Positions 8,235 through 22,900 of a DNA stretch of 40,822 nucleotides are shown here, in pieces (the first letter of the stretch is position 1; each line of letters starts with the position of its first letter). Under the pieces are notes generated by a model. It was not told the DNA's origin and did no database searches. It saw only the letters and a program-made list of their open reading frames with translations. The stretch spans positions 1 through 40,822 of the forward strand of contig JAHQRK010000073.1 in NCBI GenBank assembly GCA_019828595.1. Reading direction: 5' to 3'. This DNA comes from Aphanomyces cochlioides (Eukaryota; Oomycota; Saprolegniomycetes; Saprolegniales; Verrucalvaceae). A program made the translations under genes and the position numbers.

Positions 8235-9489
8235 TTGTGGGGTATGATTGGGACTATCGCGTGTTGATTTCGGACCAAGTTGATGCTTGGTCGTCCACCA
8301 CACGAGCATGACACCTTTCAAACATGCCAGACGTGGCGAGTGGGTATCTCGATGGGGTCGAGATGTGCATGTGGCACGTGGGTACCAAAAGTGGAGAAAA
8401 AGTGGCATCGAGATGCATTTTGTGGGGTATGATTGGGACTATCGCGTGTTGATTTCGGACCAAGTTGATGCTTGGTCGTCCACCACACGAGCATGACACC
8501 TTTCAAACATGCCAGACGTGGCGAGTGGGTATCTCGATGGGGTCGAGATGTGCATGTGGCACGTGGGTACCAAAAGTGGAGAAAAAGTGGCATCGAGATG
8601 CATTTTGTGGGGTATGATTGGGACTATCGCGTGTTGATTTCGGACCAAGTTGATGCTTGGTCGTCCACCACACGAGCATGACACCTTTCAAACATGCCAG
8701 ACGTGGCGAGTGGGTATCTCGATGGGGTCGAGATGTGCATGTGGCACGTGGGTACCAAAAGTGGAGAAAAAGTGGCATCGAGATGCATTTTGTGGGGTAT
8801 GATTGGGACTATCGCGTGTTGATTTCGGACCAAGTTGATGCTTGGTCGTCCACCACACGAGCATGACACCTTTCAAACATGCCAGACGTGGCGAGTGGGT
8901 ATCTCGATGGGGTCGAGATGTGCATGTGGCACGTGGGTACCAAAAGTGGAGAAAAAGTGGCATCGAGATGCATTTTGTGGGGTATGATTGGGACTATCGC
9001 GTGTTGATTTCGGACCAAGTTGATGCTTGGTCGTCCACCACACGAGCATGACACCTTTCAAACATGCCAGACGTGGCGAGTGGGTATCTCGATGGGGTCG
9101 AGATGTGCATGTGGCACGTGGGTACCAAAAGTGGAGAAAAAGTGGCATCGAGATGCATTTTGTGGGGTATGATTGGGACTATCGCGTGTTGATTTCGGAC
9201 CAAGTTGATGCTTGGTCGTCCACCACACGAGCATGACACCTTTCAAACATGCCAGACGTGGCGAGTGGGTATCTCGATGGGGTCGAGATGTGCATGTGGC
9301 ACGTGGGTACCAAAAGTGGAGAAAAAGTGGCATCGAGATGCATTTTGTGGGGTATGATTGGGACTATCGCGTGTTGATTTCGGACCAAGTTGATGCTTGG
9401 TCGTCCACCACACGAGCATGACACCTTTCAAACATGCCAGACGTGGCGAGTGGGTATCTCGATGGGGTCGAGATGTGCATGTGGCACGT

Positions 9490-9598
9490 GGGTACCAAAA
9501 GTGGATTAAATGAGTTGTATTAACCTTATTTTTGAGCAAAGGCCCTAATGACTTACTAATTTGCCTCGTACTGTATAAATATGGGTACCAAAAGTGGA
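9490..9598 (+). repeat. Insert copy 7 (77 bp), last in the window, with 16-bp flanking duplication
   Basis: The insert at 9506-9582 has the standard 77-bp sequence, flanked by the 16-mer at 9490-9505 and 9583-9598. It lies nine monomers after the degenerate copy. No further copy occurs in the remaining 31 kb. Confidence 0.9.
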
Positions 9599-11794
9599 GA
9601 AAAAGTGGCATCGAGATGCATTTTGTGGGGTATGATTGGGACTATCGCGTGTTGATTTCGGACCAAGTTGATGCTTGGTCGTCCACCACACGAGCATGAC
9701 ACCTTTCAAACATGCCAGACGTGGCGAGTGGGTATCTCGATGGGGTCGAGATGTGCATGTGGCACGTGGGTACCAAAAGTGGAGAAAAAGTGGCATCGAG
9801 ATGCATTTTGTGGGGTATGATTGGGACTATCGCGTGTTGATTTCGGACCAAGTTGATGCTTGGTCGTCCACCACACGAGCATGACACCTTTCAAACATGC
9901 CAGACGTGGCGAGTGGGTATCTCGATGGGGTCGAGATGTGCATGTGGCACGTGGGTACCAAAAGTGGAGAAAAAGTGGCATCGAGATGCATTTTGTGGGG
10001 TATGATTGGGACTATCGCGTGTTGATTTCGGACCAAGTTGATGCTTGGTCGTCCACCACACGAGCATGACACCTTTCAAACATGCCAGACGTGGCGAGTG
10101 GGTATCTCGATGGGGTCGAGATGTGCATGTGGCACGTGGGTACCAAAAGTGGAGAAAAAGTGGCATCGAGATGCATTTTGTGGGGTATGATTGGGACTAT
10201 CGCGTGTTGATTTCGGACCAAGTTGATGCTTGGTCGTCCACCACACGAGCATGACACCTTTCAAACATGCCAGACGTGGCGAGTGGGTATCTCGATGGGG
10301 TCGAGATGTGCATGTGGCACGTGGGTACCAAAAGTGGAGAAAAAGTGGCATCGAGATGCATTTTGTGGGGTATGATTGGGACTATCGCGTGTTGATTTCG
10401 GACCAAGTTGATGCTTGGTCGTCCACCACACGAGCATGACACCTTTCAAACATGCCAGACGTGGCGAGTGGGTATCTCGATGGGGTGATGTGCATGTGGC
10501 ACGTGGGTACCAAAAGTGGAGAAAAAGTGGCATCGAGATGCATTTTGTGGGGTATGATTGGGACTATCGCGTGTTGATTTCGGACCAAGTTGATGCTTGG
10601 TCGTCCACCACACGAGCATGACACCTTTCAAACATGCCAGACGTGGCGAGTGGGTATCTCGATGGGGTCGAGATGTGCATGTGGCACGTGGGTACCAAAA
10701 GTGGAGAAAAAGTGGCATCGAGATGCATTTTGTGGGGTATGATTGGGACTATCGCGTGTTGATTTCGGACCAAGTTGATGCTTGGTCGTCCACCACACGA
10801 GCATGACACCTTTCAAACATGCCAGACGTGGCGAGTGGGTATCTCGATGGGGTCGAGATGTGCATGTGGCACGTGGGTACCAAAAGTGGAGAAAAAGTGG
10901 CATCGAGATGCATTTTGTGGGGTATGATTGGGACTATCGCGTGTTGATTTCGGACCAAGTTGATGCTTGGTCGTCCACCACACGAGCATGACACCTTTCA
11001 AACATGCCAGACGTGGCGAGTGGGTATCTCGATGGGGTCGAGATGTGCATGTGGCACGTGGGTACCAAAAGTGGAGAAAAAGTGGCATCGAGATGCATTT
11101 TGTGGGGTATGATTGGGACTATCGCGTGTTGATTTCGGACCAAGTTGATGCTTGGTCGTCCACCACACGAGCATGACACCTTTCAAACATGCCAGACGTG
11201 GCGAGTGGGTATCTCGATGGGGTCGAGATGTGCATGTGGCACGTGGGTACCAAAAGTGGAGAAAAAGTGGCATCGAGATGCATTTTGTGGGGTATGATTG
11301 GGACTATCGCGTGTTGATTTCGGACCAAGTTGATGCTTGGTCGTCCACCACACGAGCATGACACCTTTCAAACATGCCAGACGTGGCGAGTGGGTATCTC
11401 GATGGGGTCGAGATGTGCATGTGGCACGTGGGTACCAAAAGTGGAGAAAAAGTGGCATCGAGATGCATTTTGTGGGGTATGATTGGGACTATCGCGTGTT
11501 GATTTCGGACCAAGTTGATGCTTGGTCGTCCACCACACGAGCATGACACCTTTCAAACATGCCAGACGTGGCGAGTGGGTATCTCGATGGGGTCGAGATG
11601 TGCATGTGGCACGTGGGTACCAAAAGTGGAGAAAAAGTGGCATCGAGATGCATTTTGTGGGGTATGATTGGGACTATCGCGTGTTGATTTCGGACCAAGT
11701 TGATGCTTGGTCGTCCACCACACGAGCATGACACCTTTCAAACATGCCAGACGTGGCGAGTGGGTATCTCGATGGGGTCGAGATGTGCATGTGG
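9599..11794 (+). repeat. Uninterrupted standard monomers between last insert and second island
   Basis: About twelve monomers without inserts. The one change noticed is an in-phase 3-bp deletion (CGA lost from GGGGTCGAGATG) at 10486/10487, which shortens that copy to 182 bp and removes the right arm of the 31-49 type dyad. Nothing gene-like is present. Confidence 0.9.
10486..10487 (+). other. 3-bp deletion (CGA) in monomer
   Basis: GGGGTGATG stands where other copies have GGGGTCGAGATG, giving a 182-bp monomer. It is the only deletion of this kind seen. Confidence 0.85.
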
Positions 11795-12171
11795 GATGTG
11801 GGTACCAAAAGTGGACAAAAAGTGGCATCGAGATGCATTTTGTGGGGTATGATTGGGACTATCGCGTGTTGATTTTCTTACCGGAAGTCTATGCTTGGTC
11901 GTCCACCACACGAGCATGACACCTTTCAAACATGCCAGACGTGGCGAGTGGGTATCTCGATGGGGTCGAGATGTGCATGTGGCACGTGGGTACCAAAAGT
12001 GGACAAAAAGTGGCATCGAGATGCATTTTGTGGGGTATGATTGGGACTATTGCGTGTTGATTTTGTACCAAGTCCACGCTTGGTTGTCCACCAGGCGAGC
12101 ATGACACCTTTCAAACATGCCAGACGTGGCGAGTGGTGGTATCCCCGATGGGGTCGAGATGTGCATGTGGG
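11795..12171 (+). repeat. Second diverged monomer island (about two copies)
   Basis: Two adjacent monomers differ from the standard at many sites and share some differences with each other: GGACAAAAAG for GGAGAAAAAG at 11813 and 12001, and a G replacing the C of the G-box at 11795 and 12171. Each has a net 3-bp gain: TCTTACCGGAAGTCT near 11876-11890, and a TGG duplication near 12136-12141. GATTTT followed by AAGTC also occurs in the 7815 island, suggesting a common minor subfamily. Standard monomers flank it sharply. Confidence 0.85.
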
Positions 12172-15100
12172 ACGTGGGTACCAAAAGTGGAGAAAAAGTG
12201 GCATCGAGATGCATTTTGTGGGGTATGATTGGGACTATCGCGTGTTGATTTCGGACCAAGTTGATGCTTGGTCGTCCACCACACGAGCATGACACCTTTC
12301 AAACATGCCAGACGTGGCGAGTGGGTATCTCGATGGGGTCGAGATGTGCATGTGGCACGTGGGTACCAAAAGTGGAGAAAAAGTGGCATCGAGATGCATT
12401 TTGTGGGGTATGATTGGGACTATCGCGTGTTGATTTCGGACCAAGTTGATGCTTGGTCGTCCACCACACGAGCATGACACCTTTCAAACATGCCAGACGT
12501 GGCGAGTGGGTATCTCGATGGGGTCGAGATGTGCATGTGGCACGTGGGTACCAAAAGTGGAGAAAAAGTGGCATCGAGATGCATTTTGTGGGGTATGATT
12601 GGGACTATCGCGTGTTGATTTCGGACCAAGTTGATGCTTGGTCGTCCACCACACGAGCATGACACCTTTCAAACATGCCAGACGTGGCGAGTGGGTATCT
12701 CGATGGGGTCGAGATGTGCATGTGGCACGTGGGTACCAAAAGTGGAGAAAAAGTGGCATCGAGATGCATTTTGTGGGGTATGATTGGGACTATCGCGTGT
12801 TGATTTCGGACCAAGTTGATGCTTGGTCGTCCACCACACGAGCATGACACCTTTCAAACATGCCAGACGTGGCGAGTGGGTATCTCGATGGGGTCGAGAT
12901 GTGCATGTGGCACGTGGGTACCAAAAGTGGAGAAAAAGTGGCATCGAGATGCATTTTGTGGGGTATGATTGGGACTATCGCGTGTTGATTTCGGACCAAG
13001 TTGATGCTTGGTCGTCCACCACACGAGCATGACACCTTTCAAACATGCCAGACGTGGCGAGTGGGTATCTCGATGGGGTCGAGATGTGCATGTGGCACGT
13101 GGGTACCAAAAGTGGAGAAAAAGTGGCATCGAGATGCATTTTGTGGGGTATGATTGGGACTATCGCGTGTTGATTTCGGACCAAGTTGATGCTTGGTCGT
13201 CCACCACACGAGCATGACACCTTTCAAACATGCCAGACGTGGCGAGTGGGTATCTCGATGGGGTCGAGATGTGCATGTGGCACGTGGGTACCAAAAGTGG
13301 AGAAAAAGTGGCATCGAGATGCATTTTGTGGGGTATGATTGGGACTATCGCGTGTTGATTTCGGACCAAGTTGATGCTTGGTCGTCCACCACACGAGCAT
13401 GACACCTTTCAAACATGCCAGACGTGGCGAGTGGGTATCTCGATGGGGTCGAGATGTGCATGTGGCACGTGGGTACCAAAAGTGGAGAAAAAGTGGCATC
13501 GAGATGCATTTTGTGGGGTATGATTGGGACTATCGCGTGTTGATTTCGGACCAAGTTGATGCTTGGTCGTCCACCACACGAGCATGACACCTTTCAAACA
13601 TGCCAGACGTGGCGAGTGGGTATCTCGATGGGGTCGAGATGTGCATGTGGCACGTGGGTACCAAAAGTGGAGAAAAAGTGGCATCGAGATGCATTTTGTG
13701 GGGTATGATTGGGACTATCGCGTGTTGATTTCGGACCAAGTTGATGCTTGGTCGTCCACCACACGAGCATGACACCTTTCAAACATGCCAGACGTGGCGA
13801 GTGGGTATCTCGATGGGGTCGAGATGTGCATGTGGCACGTGGGTACCAAAAGTGGAGAAAAAGTGGCATCGAGATGCATTTTGTGGGGTATGATTGGGAC
13901 TATCGCGTGTTGATTTCGGACCAAGTTGATGCTTGGTCGTCCACCACACGAGCATGACACCTTTCAAACATGCCAGACGTGGCGAGTGGGTATCTCGATG
14001 GGGTCGAGATGTGCATGTGGCACGTGGGTACCAAAAGTGGAGAAAAAGTGGCATCGAGATGCATTTTGTGGGGTATGATTGGGACTATCGCGTGTTGATT
14101 TCGGACCAAGTTGATGCTTGGTCGTCCACCACACGAGCATGACACCTTTCAAACATGCCAGACGTGGCGAGTGGGTATCTCGATGGGGTCGAGATGTGCA
14201 TGTGGCACGTGGGTACCAAAAGTGGAGAAAAAGTGGCATCGAGATGCATTTTGTGGGGTATGATTGGGACTATCGCGTGTTGATTTCGGACCAAGTTGAT
14301 GCTTGGTCGTCCACCACACGAGCATGACACCTTTCAAACATGCCAGACGTGGCGAGTGGGTATCTCGATGGGGTCGAGATGTGCATGTGGCACGTGGGTA
14401 CCAAAAGTGGAGAAAAAGTGGCATCGAGATGCATTTTGTGGGGTATGATTGGGACTATCGCGTGTTGATTTCGGACCAAGTTGATGCTTGGTCGTCCACC
14501 ACACGAGCATGACACCTTTCAAACATGCCAGACGTGGCGAGTGGGTATCTCGATGGGGTCGAGATGTGCATGTGGCACGTGGGTACCAAAAGTGGAGAAA
14601 AAGTGGCATCGAGATGCATTTTGTGGGGTATGATTGGGACTATCGCGTGTTGATTTCGGACCAAGTTGATGCTTGGTCGTCCACCACACGAGCATGACAC
14701 CTTTCAAACATGCCAGACGTGGCGAGTGGGTATCTCGATGGGGTCGAGATGTGCATGTGGCACGTGGGTACCAAAAGTGGAGAAAAAGTGGCATCGAGAT
14801 GCATTTTGTGGGGTATGATTGGGACTATCGCGTGTTGATTTCGGACCAAGTTGATGCTTGGTCGTCCACCACACGAGCATGACACCTTTCAAACATGCCA
14901 GACGTGGCGAGTGGGTATCTCGATGGGGTCGAGATGTGCATGTGGCACGTGGGTACCAAAAGTGGAGAAAAAGTGGCATCGAGATGCATTTTGTGGGGTA
15001 TGATTGGGACTATCGCGTGTTGATTTCGGACCAAGTTGATGCTTGGTCGTCCACCACACGAGCATGACACCTTTCAAACATGCCAGACGTGGCGAGTGGG

Positions 15101-16990
15101 TATCTCGATGGGGTCGAGATGTGCATGTGGCACGTGGGTACCAAAAGTGGAGAAAAAGTGGCATCGAGATGCATTTTGTGGGGTATGATTGGGACTATCG
15201 CGTGTTGATTTCGGACCAAGTTGATGCTTGGTCGTCCACCACACGAGCATGACACCTTTCAAACATGCCAGACGTGGCGAGTGGGTATCTCGATGGGGTC
15301 GAGATGTGCATGTGGCACGTGGGTACCAAAAGTGGAGAAAAAGTGGCATCGAGATGCATTTTGTGGGGTATGATTGGGACTATCGCGTGTTGATTTCGGA
15401 CCAAGTTGATGCTTGGTCGTCCACCACACGAGCATGACACCTTTCAAACATGCCAGACGTGGCGAGTGGGTATCTCGATGGGGTCGAGATGTGCATGTGG
15501 CACGTGGGTACCAAAAGTGGAGAAAAAGTGGCATCGAGATGCATTTTGTGGGGTATGATTGGGACTATCGCGTGTTGATTTCGGACCAAGTTGATGCTTG
15601 GTCGTCCACCACACGAGCATGACACCTTTCAAACATGCCAGACGTGGCGAGTGGGTATCTCGATGGGGTCGAGATGTGCATGTGGCACGTGGGTACCAAA
15701 AGTGGAGAAAAAGTGGCATCGAGATGCATTTTGTGGGGTATGATTGGGACTATCGCGTGTTGATTTCGGACCAAGTTGATGCTTGGTCGTCCACCACACG
15801 AGCATGACACCTTTCAAACATGCCAGACGTGGCGAGTGGGTATCTCGATGGGGTCGAGATGTGCATGTGGCACGTGGGTACCAAAAGTGGAGAAAAAGTG
15901 GCATCGAGATGCATTTTGTGGGGTATGATTGGGACTATCGCGTGTTGATTTCGGACCAAGTTGATGCTTGGTCGTCCACCACACGAGCATGACACCTTTC
16001 AAACATGCCAGACGTGGCGAGTGGGTATCTCGATGGGGTCGAGATGTGCATGTGGCACGTGGGTACCAAAAGTGGAGAAAAAGTGGCATCGAGATGCATT
16101 TTGTGGGGTATGATTGGGACTATCGCGTGTTGATTTCGGACCAAGTTGATGCTTGGTCGTCCACCACACGAGCATGACACCTTTCAAACATGCCAGACGT
16201 GGCGAGTGGGTATCTCGATGGGGTCGAGATGTGCATGTGGCACGTGGGTACCAAAAGTGGAGAAAAAGTGGCATCGAGATGCATTTTGTGGGGTATGATT
16301 GGGACTATCGCGTGTTGATTTCGGACCAAGTTGATGCTTGGTCGTCCACCACACGAGCATGACACCTTTCAAACATGCCAGACGTGGCGAGTGGGTATCT
16401 CGATGGGGTCGAGATGTGCATGTGGCACGTGGGTACCAAAAGTGGAGAAAAAGTGGCATCGAGATGCATTTTGTGGGGTATGATTGGGACTATCGCGTGT
16501 TGATTTCGGACCAAGTTGATGCTTGGTCGTCCACCACACGAGCATGACACCTTTCAAACATGCCAGACGTGGCGAGTGGGTATCTCGATGGGGTCGAGAT
16601 GTGCATGTGGCACGTGGGTACCAAAAGTGGAGAAAAAGTGGCATCGAGATGCATTTTGTGGGGTATGATTGGGACTATCGCGTGTTGATTTCGGACCAAG
16701 TTGATGCTTGGTCGTCCACCACACGAGCATGACACCTTTCAAACATGCCAGACGTGGCGAGTGGGTATCTCGATGGGGTCGAGATGTGCATGTGGCACGT
16801 GGGTACCAAAAGTGGAGAAAAAGTGGCATCGAGATGCATTTTGTGGGGTATGATTGGGACTATCGCGTGTTGATTTCGGACCAAGTTGATGCTTGGTCGT
16901 CCACCACACGAGCATGACACCTTTCAAACATGCCAGACGTGGCGAGTGGGTATCTCGATGGGGTCGAGATGTGCATGTGGCACGTGGGTA

Positions 16991-16991
16991 C
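16991..16991 (+). other. 1-bp deletion destroying the GGTACC site
   Basis: GGGTACAAAAG replaces GGGTACCAAAAG, one C short. This gives a 184-bp monomer without the KpnI site and marks the left end of the longest unvaried run. Confidence 0.85.
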
Positions 16992-19900
16992 AAAAGTGGA
17001 GAAAAAGTGGCATCGAGATGCATTTTGTGGGGTATGATTGGGACTATCGCGTGTTGATTTCGGACCAAGTTGATGCTTGGTCGTCCACCACACGAGCATG
17101 ACACCTTTCAAACATGCCAGACGTGGCGAGTGGGTATCTCGATGGGGTCGAGATGTGCATGTGGCACGTGGGTACCAAAAGTGGAGAAAAAGTGGCATCG
17201 AGATGCATTTTGTGGGGTATGATTGGGACTATCGCGTGTTGATTTCGGACCAAGTTGATGCTTGGTCGTCCACCACACGAGCATGACACCTTTCAAACAT
17301 GCCAGACGTGGCGAGTGGGTATCTCGATGGGGTCGAGATGTGCATGTGGCACGTGGGTACCAAAAGTGGAGAAAAAGTGGCATCGAGATGCATTTTGTGG
17401 GGTATGATTGGGACTATCGCGTGTTGATTTCGGACCAAGTTGATGCTTGGTCGTCCACCACACGAGCATGACACCTTTCAAACATGCCAGACGTGGCGAG
17501 TGGGTATCTCGATGGGGTCGAGATGTGCATGTGGCACGTGGGTACCAAAAGTGGAGAAAAAGTGGCATCGAGATGCATTTTGTGGGGTATGATTGGGACT
17601 ATCGCGTGTTGATTTCGGACCAAGTTGATGCTTGGTCGTCCACCACACGAGCATGACACCTTTCAAACATGCCAGACGTGGCGAGTGGGTATCTCGATGG
17701 GGTCGAGATGTGCATGTGGCACGTGGGTACCAAAAGTGGAGAAAAAGTGGCATCGAGATGCATTTTGTGGGGTATGATTGGGACTATCGCGTGTTGATTT
17801 CGGACCAAGTTGATGCTTGGTCGTCCACCACACGAGCATGACACCTTTCAAACATGCCAGACGTGGCGAGTGGGTATCTCGATGGGGTCGAGATGTGCAT
17901 GTGGCACGTGGGTACCAAAAGTGGAGAAAAAGTGGCATCGAGATGCATTTTGTGGGGTATGATTGGGACTATCGCGTGTTGATTTCGGACCAAGTTGATG
18001 CTTGGTCGTCCACCACACGAGCATGACACCTTTCAAACATGCCAGACGTGGCGAGTGGGTATCTCGATGGGGTCGAGATGTGCATGTGGCACGTGGGTAC
18101 CAAAAGTGGAGAAAAAGTGGCATCGAGATGCATTTTGTGGGGTATGATTGGGACTATCGCGTGTTGATTTCGGACCAAGTTGATGCTTGGTCGTCCACCA
18201 CACGAGCATGACACCTTTCAAACATGCCAGACGTGGCGAGTGGGTATCTCGATGGGGTCGAGATGTGCATGTGGCACGTGGGTACCAAAAGTGGAGAAAA
18301 AGTGGCATCGAGATGCATTTTGTGGGGTATGATTGGGACTATCGCGTGTTGATTTCGGACCAAGTTGATGCTTGGTCGTCCACCACACGAGCATGACACC
18401 TTTCAAACATGCCAGACGTGGCGAGTGGGTATCTCGATGGGGTCGAGATGTGCATGTGGCACGTGGGTACCAAAAGTGGAGAAAAAGTGGCATCGAGATG
18501 CATTTTGTGGGGTATGATTGGGACTATCGCGTGTTGATTTCGGACCAAGTTGATGCTTGGTCGTCCACCACACGAGCATGACACCTTTCAAACATGCCAG
18601 ACGTGGCGAGTGGGTATCTCGATGGGGTCGAGATGTGCATGTGGCACGTGGGTACCAAAAGTGGAGAAAAAGTGGCATCGAGATGCATTTTGTGGGGTAT
18701 GATTGGGACTATCGCGTGTTGATTTCGGACCAAGTTGATGCTTGGTCGTCCACCACACGAGCATGACACCTTTCAAACATGCCAGACGTGGCGAGTGGGT
18801 ATCTCGATGGGGTCGAGATGTGCATGTGGCACGTGGGTACCAAAAGTGGAGAAAAAGTGGCATCGAGATGCATTTTGTGGGGTATGATTGGGACTATCGC
18901 GTGTTGATTTCGGACCAAGTTGATGCTTGGTCGTCCACCACACGAGCATGACACCTTTCAAACATGCCAGACGTGGCGAGTGGGTATCTCGATGGGGTCG
19001 AGATGTGCATGTGGCACGTGGGTACCAAAAGTGGAGAAAAAGTGGCATCGAGATGCATTTTGTGGGGTATGATTGGGACTATCGCGTGTTGATTTCGGAC
19101 CAAGTTGATGCTTGGTCGTCCACCACACGAGCATGACACCTTTCAAACATGCCAGACGTGGCGAGTGGGTATCTCGATGGGGTCGAGATGTGCATGTGGC
19201 ACGTGGGTACCAAAAGTGGAGAAAAAGTGGCATCGAGATGCATTTTGTGGGGTATGATTGGGACTATCGCGTGTTGATTTCGGACCAAGTTGATGCTTGG
19301 TCGTCCACCACACGAGCATGACACCTTTCAAACATGCCAGACGTGGCGAGTGGGTATCTCGATGGGGTCGAGATGTGCATGTGGCACGTGGGTACCAAAA
19401 GTGGAGAAAAAGTGGCATCGAGATGCATTTTGTGGGGTATGATTGGGACTATCGCGTGTTGATTTCGGACCAAGTTGATGCTTGGTCGTCCACCACACGA
19501 GCATGACACCTTTCAAACATGCCAGACGTGGCGAGTGGGTATCTCGATGGGGTCGAGATGTGCATGTGGCACGTGGGTACCAAAAGTGGAGAAAAAGTGG
19601 CATCGAGATGCATTTTGTGGGGTATGATTGGGACTATCGCGTGTTGATTTCGGACCAAGTTGATGCTTGGTCGTCCACCACACGAGCATGACACCTTTCA
19701 AACATGCCAGACGTGGCGAGTGGGTATCTCGATGGGGTCGAGATGTGCATGTGGCACGTGGGTACCAAAAGTGGAGAAAAAGTGGCATCGAGATGCATTT
19801 TGTGGGGTATGATTGGGACTATCGCGTGTTGATTTCGGACCAAGTTGATGCTTGGTCGTCCACCACACGAGCATGACACCTTTCAAACATGCCAGACGTG

Positions 19901-22900
19901 GCGAGTGGGTATCTCGATGGGGTCGAGATGTGCATGTGGCACGTGGGTACCAAAAGTGGAGAAAAAGTGGCATCGAGATGCATTTTGTGGGGTATGATTG
20001 GGACTATCGCGTGTTGATTTCGGACCAAGTTGATGCTTGGTCGTCCACCACACGAGCATGACACCTTTCAAACATGCCAGACGTGGCGAGTGGGTATCTC
20101 GATGGGGTCGAGATGTGCATGTGGCACGTGGGTACCAAAAGTGGAGAAAAAGTGGCATCGAGATGCATTTTGTGGGGTATGATTGGGACTATCGCGTGTT
20201 GATTTCGGACCAAGTTGATGCTTGGTCGTCCACCACACGAGCATGACACCTTTCAAACATGCCAGACGTGGCGAGTGGGTATCTCGATGGGGTCGAGATG
20301 TGCATGTGGCACGTGGGTACCAAAAGTGGAGAAAAAGTGGCATCGAGATGCATTTTGTGGGGTATGATTGGGACTATCGCGTGTTGATTTCGGACCAAGT
20401 TGATGCTTGGTCGTCCACCACACGAGCATGACACCTTTCAAACATGCCAGACGTGGCGAGTGGGTATCTCGATGGGGTCGAGATGTGCATGTGGCACGTG
20501 GGTACCAAAAGTGGAGAAAAAGTGGCATCGAGATGCATTTTGTGGGGTATGATTGGGACTATCGCGTGTTGATTTCGGACCAAGTTGATGCTTGGTCGTC
20601 CACCACACGAGCATGACACCTTTCAAACATGCCAGACGTGGCGAGTGGGTATCTCGATGGGGTCGAGATGTGCATGTGGCACGTGGGTACCAAAAGTGGA
20701 GAAAAAGTGGCATCGAGATGCATTTTGTGGGGTATGATTGGGACTATCGCGTGTTGATTTCGGACCAAGTTGATGCTTGGTCGTCCACCACACGAGCATG
20801 ACACCTTTCAAACATGCCAGACGTGGCGAGTGGGTATCTCGATGGGGTCGAGATGTGCATGTGGCACGTGGGTACCAAAAGTGGAGAAAAAGTGGCATCG
20901 AGATGCATTTTGTGGGGTATGATTGGGACTATCGCGTGTTGATTTCGGACCAAGTTGATGCTTGGTCGTCCACCACACGAGCATGACACCTTTCAAACAT
21001 GCCAGACGTGGCGAGTGGGTATCTCGATGGGGTCGAGATGTGCATGTGGCACGTGGGTACCAAAAGTGGAGAAAAAGTGGCATCGAGATGCATTTTGTGG
21101 GGTATGATTGGGACTATCGCGTGTTGATTTCGGACCAAGTTGATGCTTGGTCGTCCACCACACGAGCATGACACCTTTCAAACATGCCAGACGTGGCGAG
21201 TGGGTATCTCGATGGGGTCGAGATGTGCATGTGGCACGTGGGTACCAAAAGTGGAGAAAAAGTGGCATCGAGATGCATTTTGTGGGGTATGATTGGGACT
21301 ATCGCGTGTTGATTTCGGACCAAGTTGATGCTTGGTCGTCCACCACACGAGCATGACACCTTTCAAACATGCCAGACGTGGCGAGTGGGTATCTCGATGG
21401 GGTCGAGATGTGCATGTGGCACGTGGGTACCAAAAGTGGAGAAAAAGTGGCATCGAGATGCATTTTGTGGGGTATGATTGGGACTATCGCGTGTTGATTT
21501 CGGACCAAGTTGATGCTTGGTCGTCCACCACACGAGCATGACACCTTTCAAACATGCCAGACGTGGCGAGTGGGTATCTCGATGGGGTCGAGATGTGCAT
21601 GTGGCACGTGGGTACCAAAAGTGGAGAAAAAGTGGCATCGAGATGCATTTTGTGGGGTATGATTGGGACTATCGCGTGTTGATTTCGGACCAAGTTGATG
21701 CTTGGTCGTCCACCACACGAGCATGACACCTTTCAAACATGCCAGACGTGGCGAGTGGGTATCTCGATGGGGTCGAGATGTGCATGTGGCACGTGGGTAC
21801 CAAAAGTGGAGAAAAAGTGGCATCGAGATGCATTTTGTGGGGTATGATTGGGACTATCGCGTGTTGATTTCGGACCAAGTTGATGCTTGGTCGTCCACCA
21901 CACGAGCATGACACCTTTCAAACATGCCAGACGTGGCGAGTGGGTATCTCGATGGGGTCGAGATGTGCATGTGGCACGTGGGTACCAAAAGTGGAGAAAA
22001 AGTGGCATCGAGATGCATTTTGTGGGGTATGATTGGGACTATCGCGTGTTGATTTCGGACCAAGTTGATGCTTGGTCGTCCACCACACGAGCATGACACC
22101 TTTCAAACATGCCAGACGTGGCGAGTGGGTATCTCGATGGGGTCGAGATGTGCATGTGGCACGTGGGTACCAAAAGTGGAGAAAAAGTGGCATCGAGATG
22201 CATTTTGTGGGGTATGATTGGGACTATCGCGTGTTGATTTCGGACCAAGTTGATGCTTGGTCGTCCACCACACGAGCATGACACCTTTCAAACATGCCAG
22301 ACGTGGCGAGTGGGTATCTCGATGGGGTCGAGATGTGCATGTGGCACGTGGGTACCAAAAGTGGAGAAAAAGTGGCATCGAGATGCATTTTGTGGGGTAT
22401 GATTGGGACTATCGCGTGTTGATTTCGGACCAAGTTGATGCTTGGTCGTCCACCACACGAGCATGACACCTTTCAAACATGCCAGACGTGGCGAGTGGGT
22501 ATCTCGATGGGGTCGAGATGTGCATGTGGCACGTGGGTACCAAAAGTGGAGAAAAAGTGGCATCGAGATGCATTTTGTGGGGTATGATTGGGACTATCGC
22601 GTGTTGATTTCGGACCAAGTTGATGCTTGGTCGTCCACCACACGAGCATGACACCTTTCAAACATGCCAGACGTGGCGAGTGGGTATCTCGATGGGGTCG
22701 AGATGTGCATGTGGCACGTGGGTACCAAAAGTGGAGAAAAAGTGGCATCGAGATGCATTTTGTGGGGTATGATTGGGACTATCGCGTGTTGATTTCGGAC
22801 CAAGTTGATGCTTGGTCGTCCACCACACGAGCATGACACCTTTCAAACATGCCAGACGTGGCGAGTGGGTATCTCGATGGGGTCGAGATGTGCATGTGGC

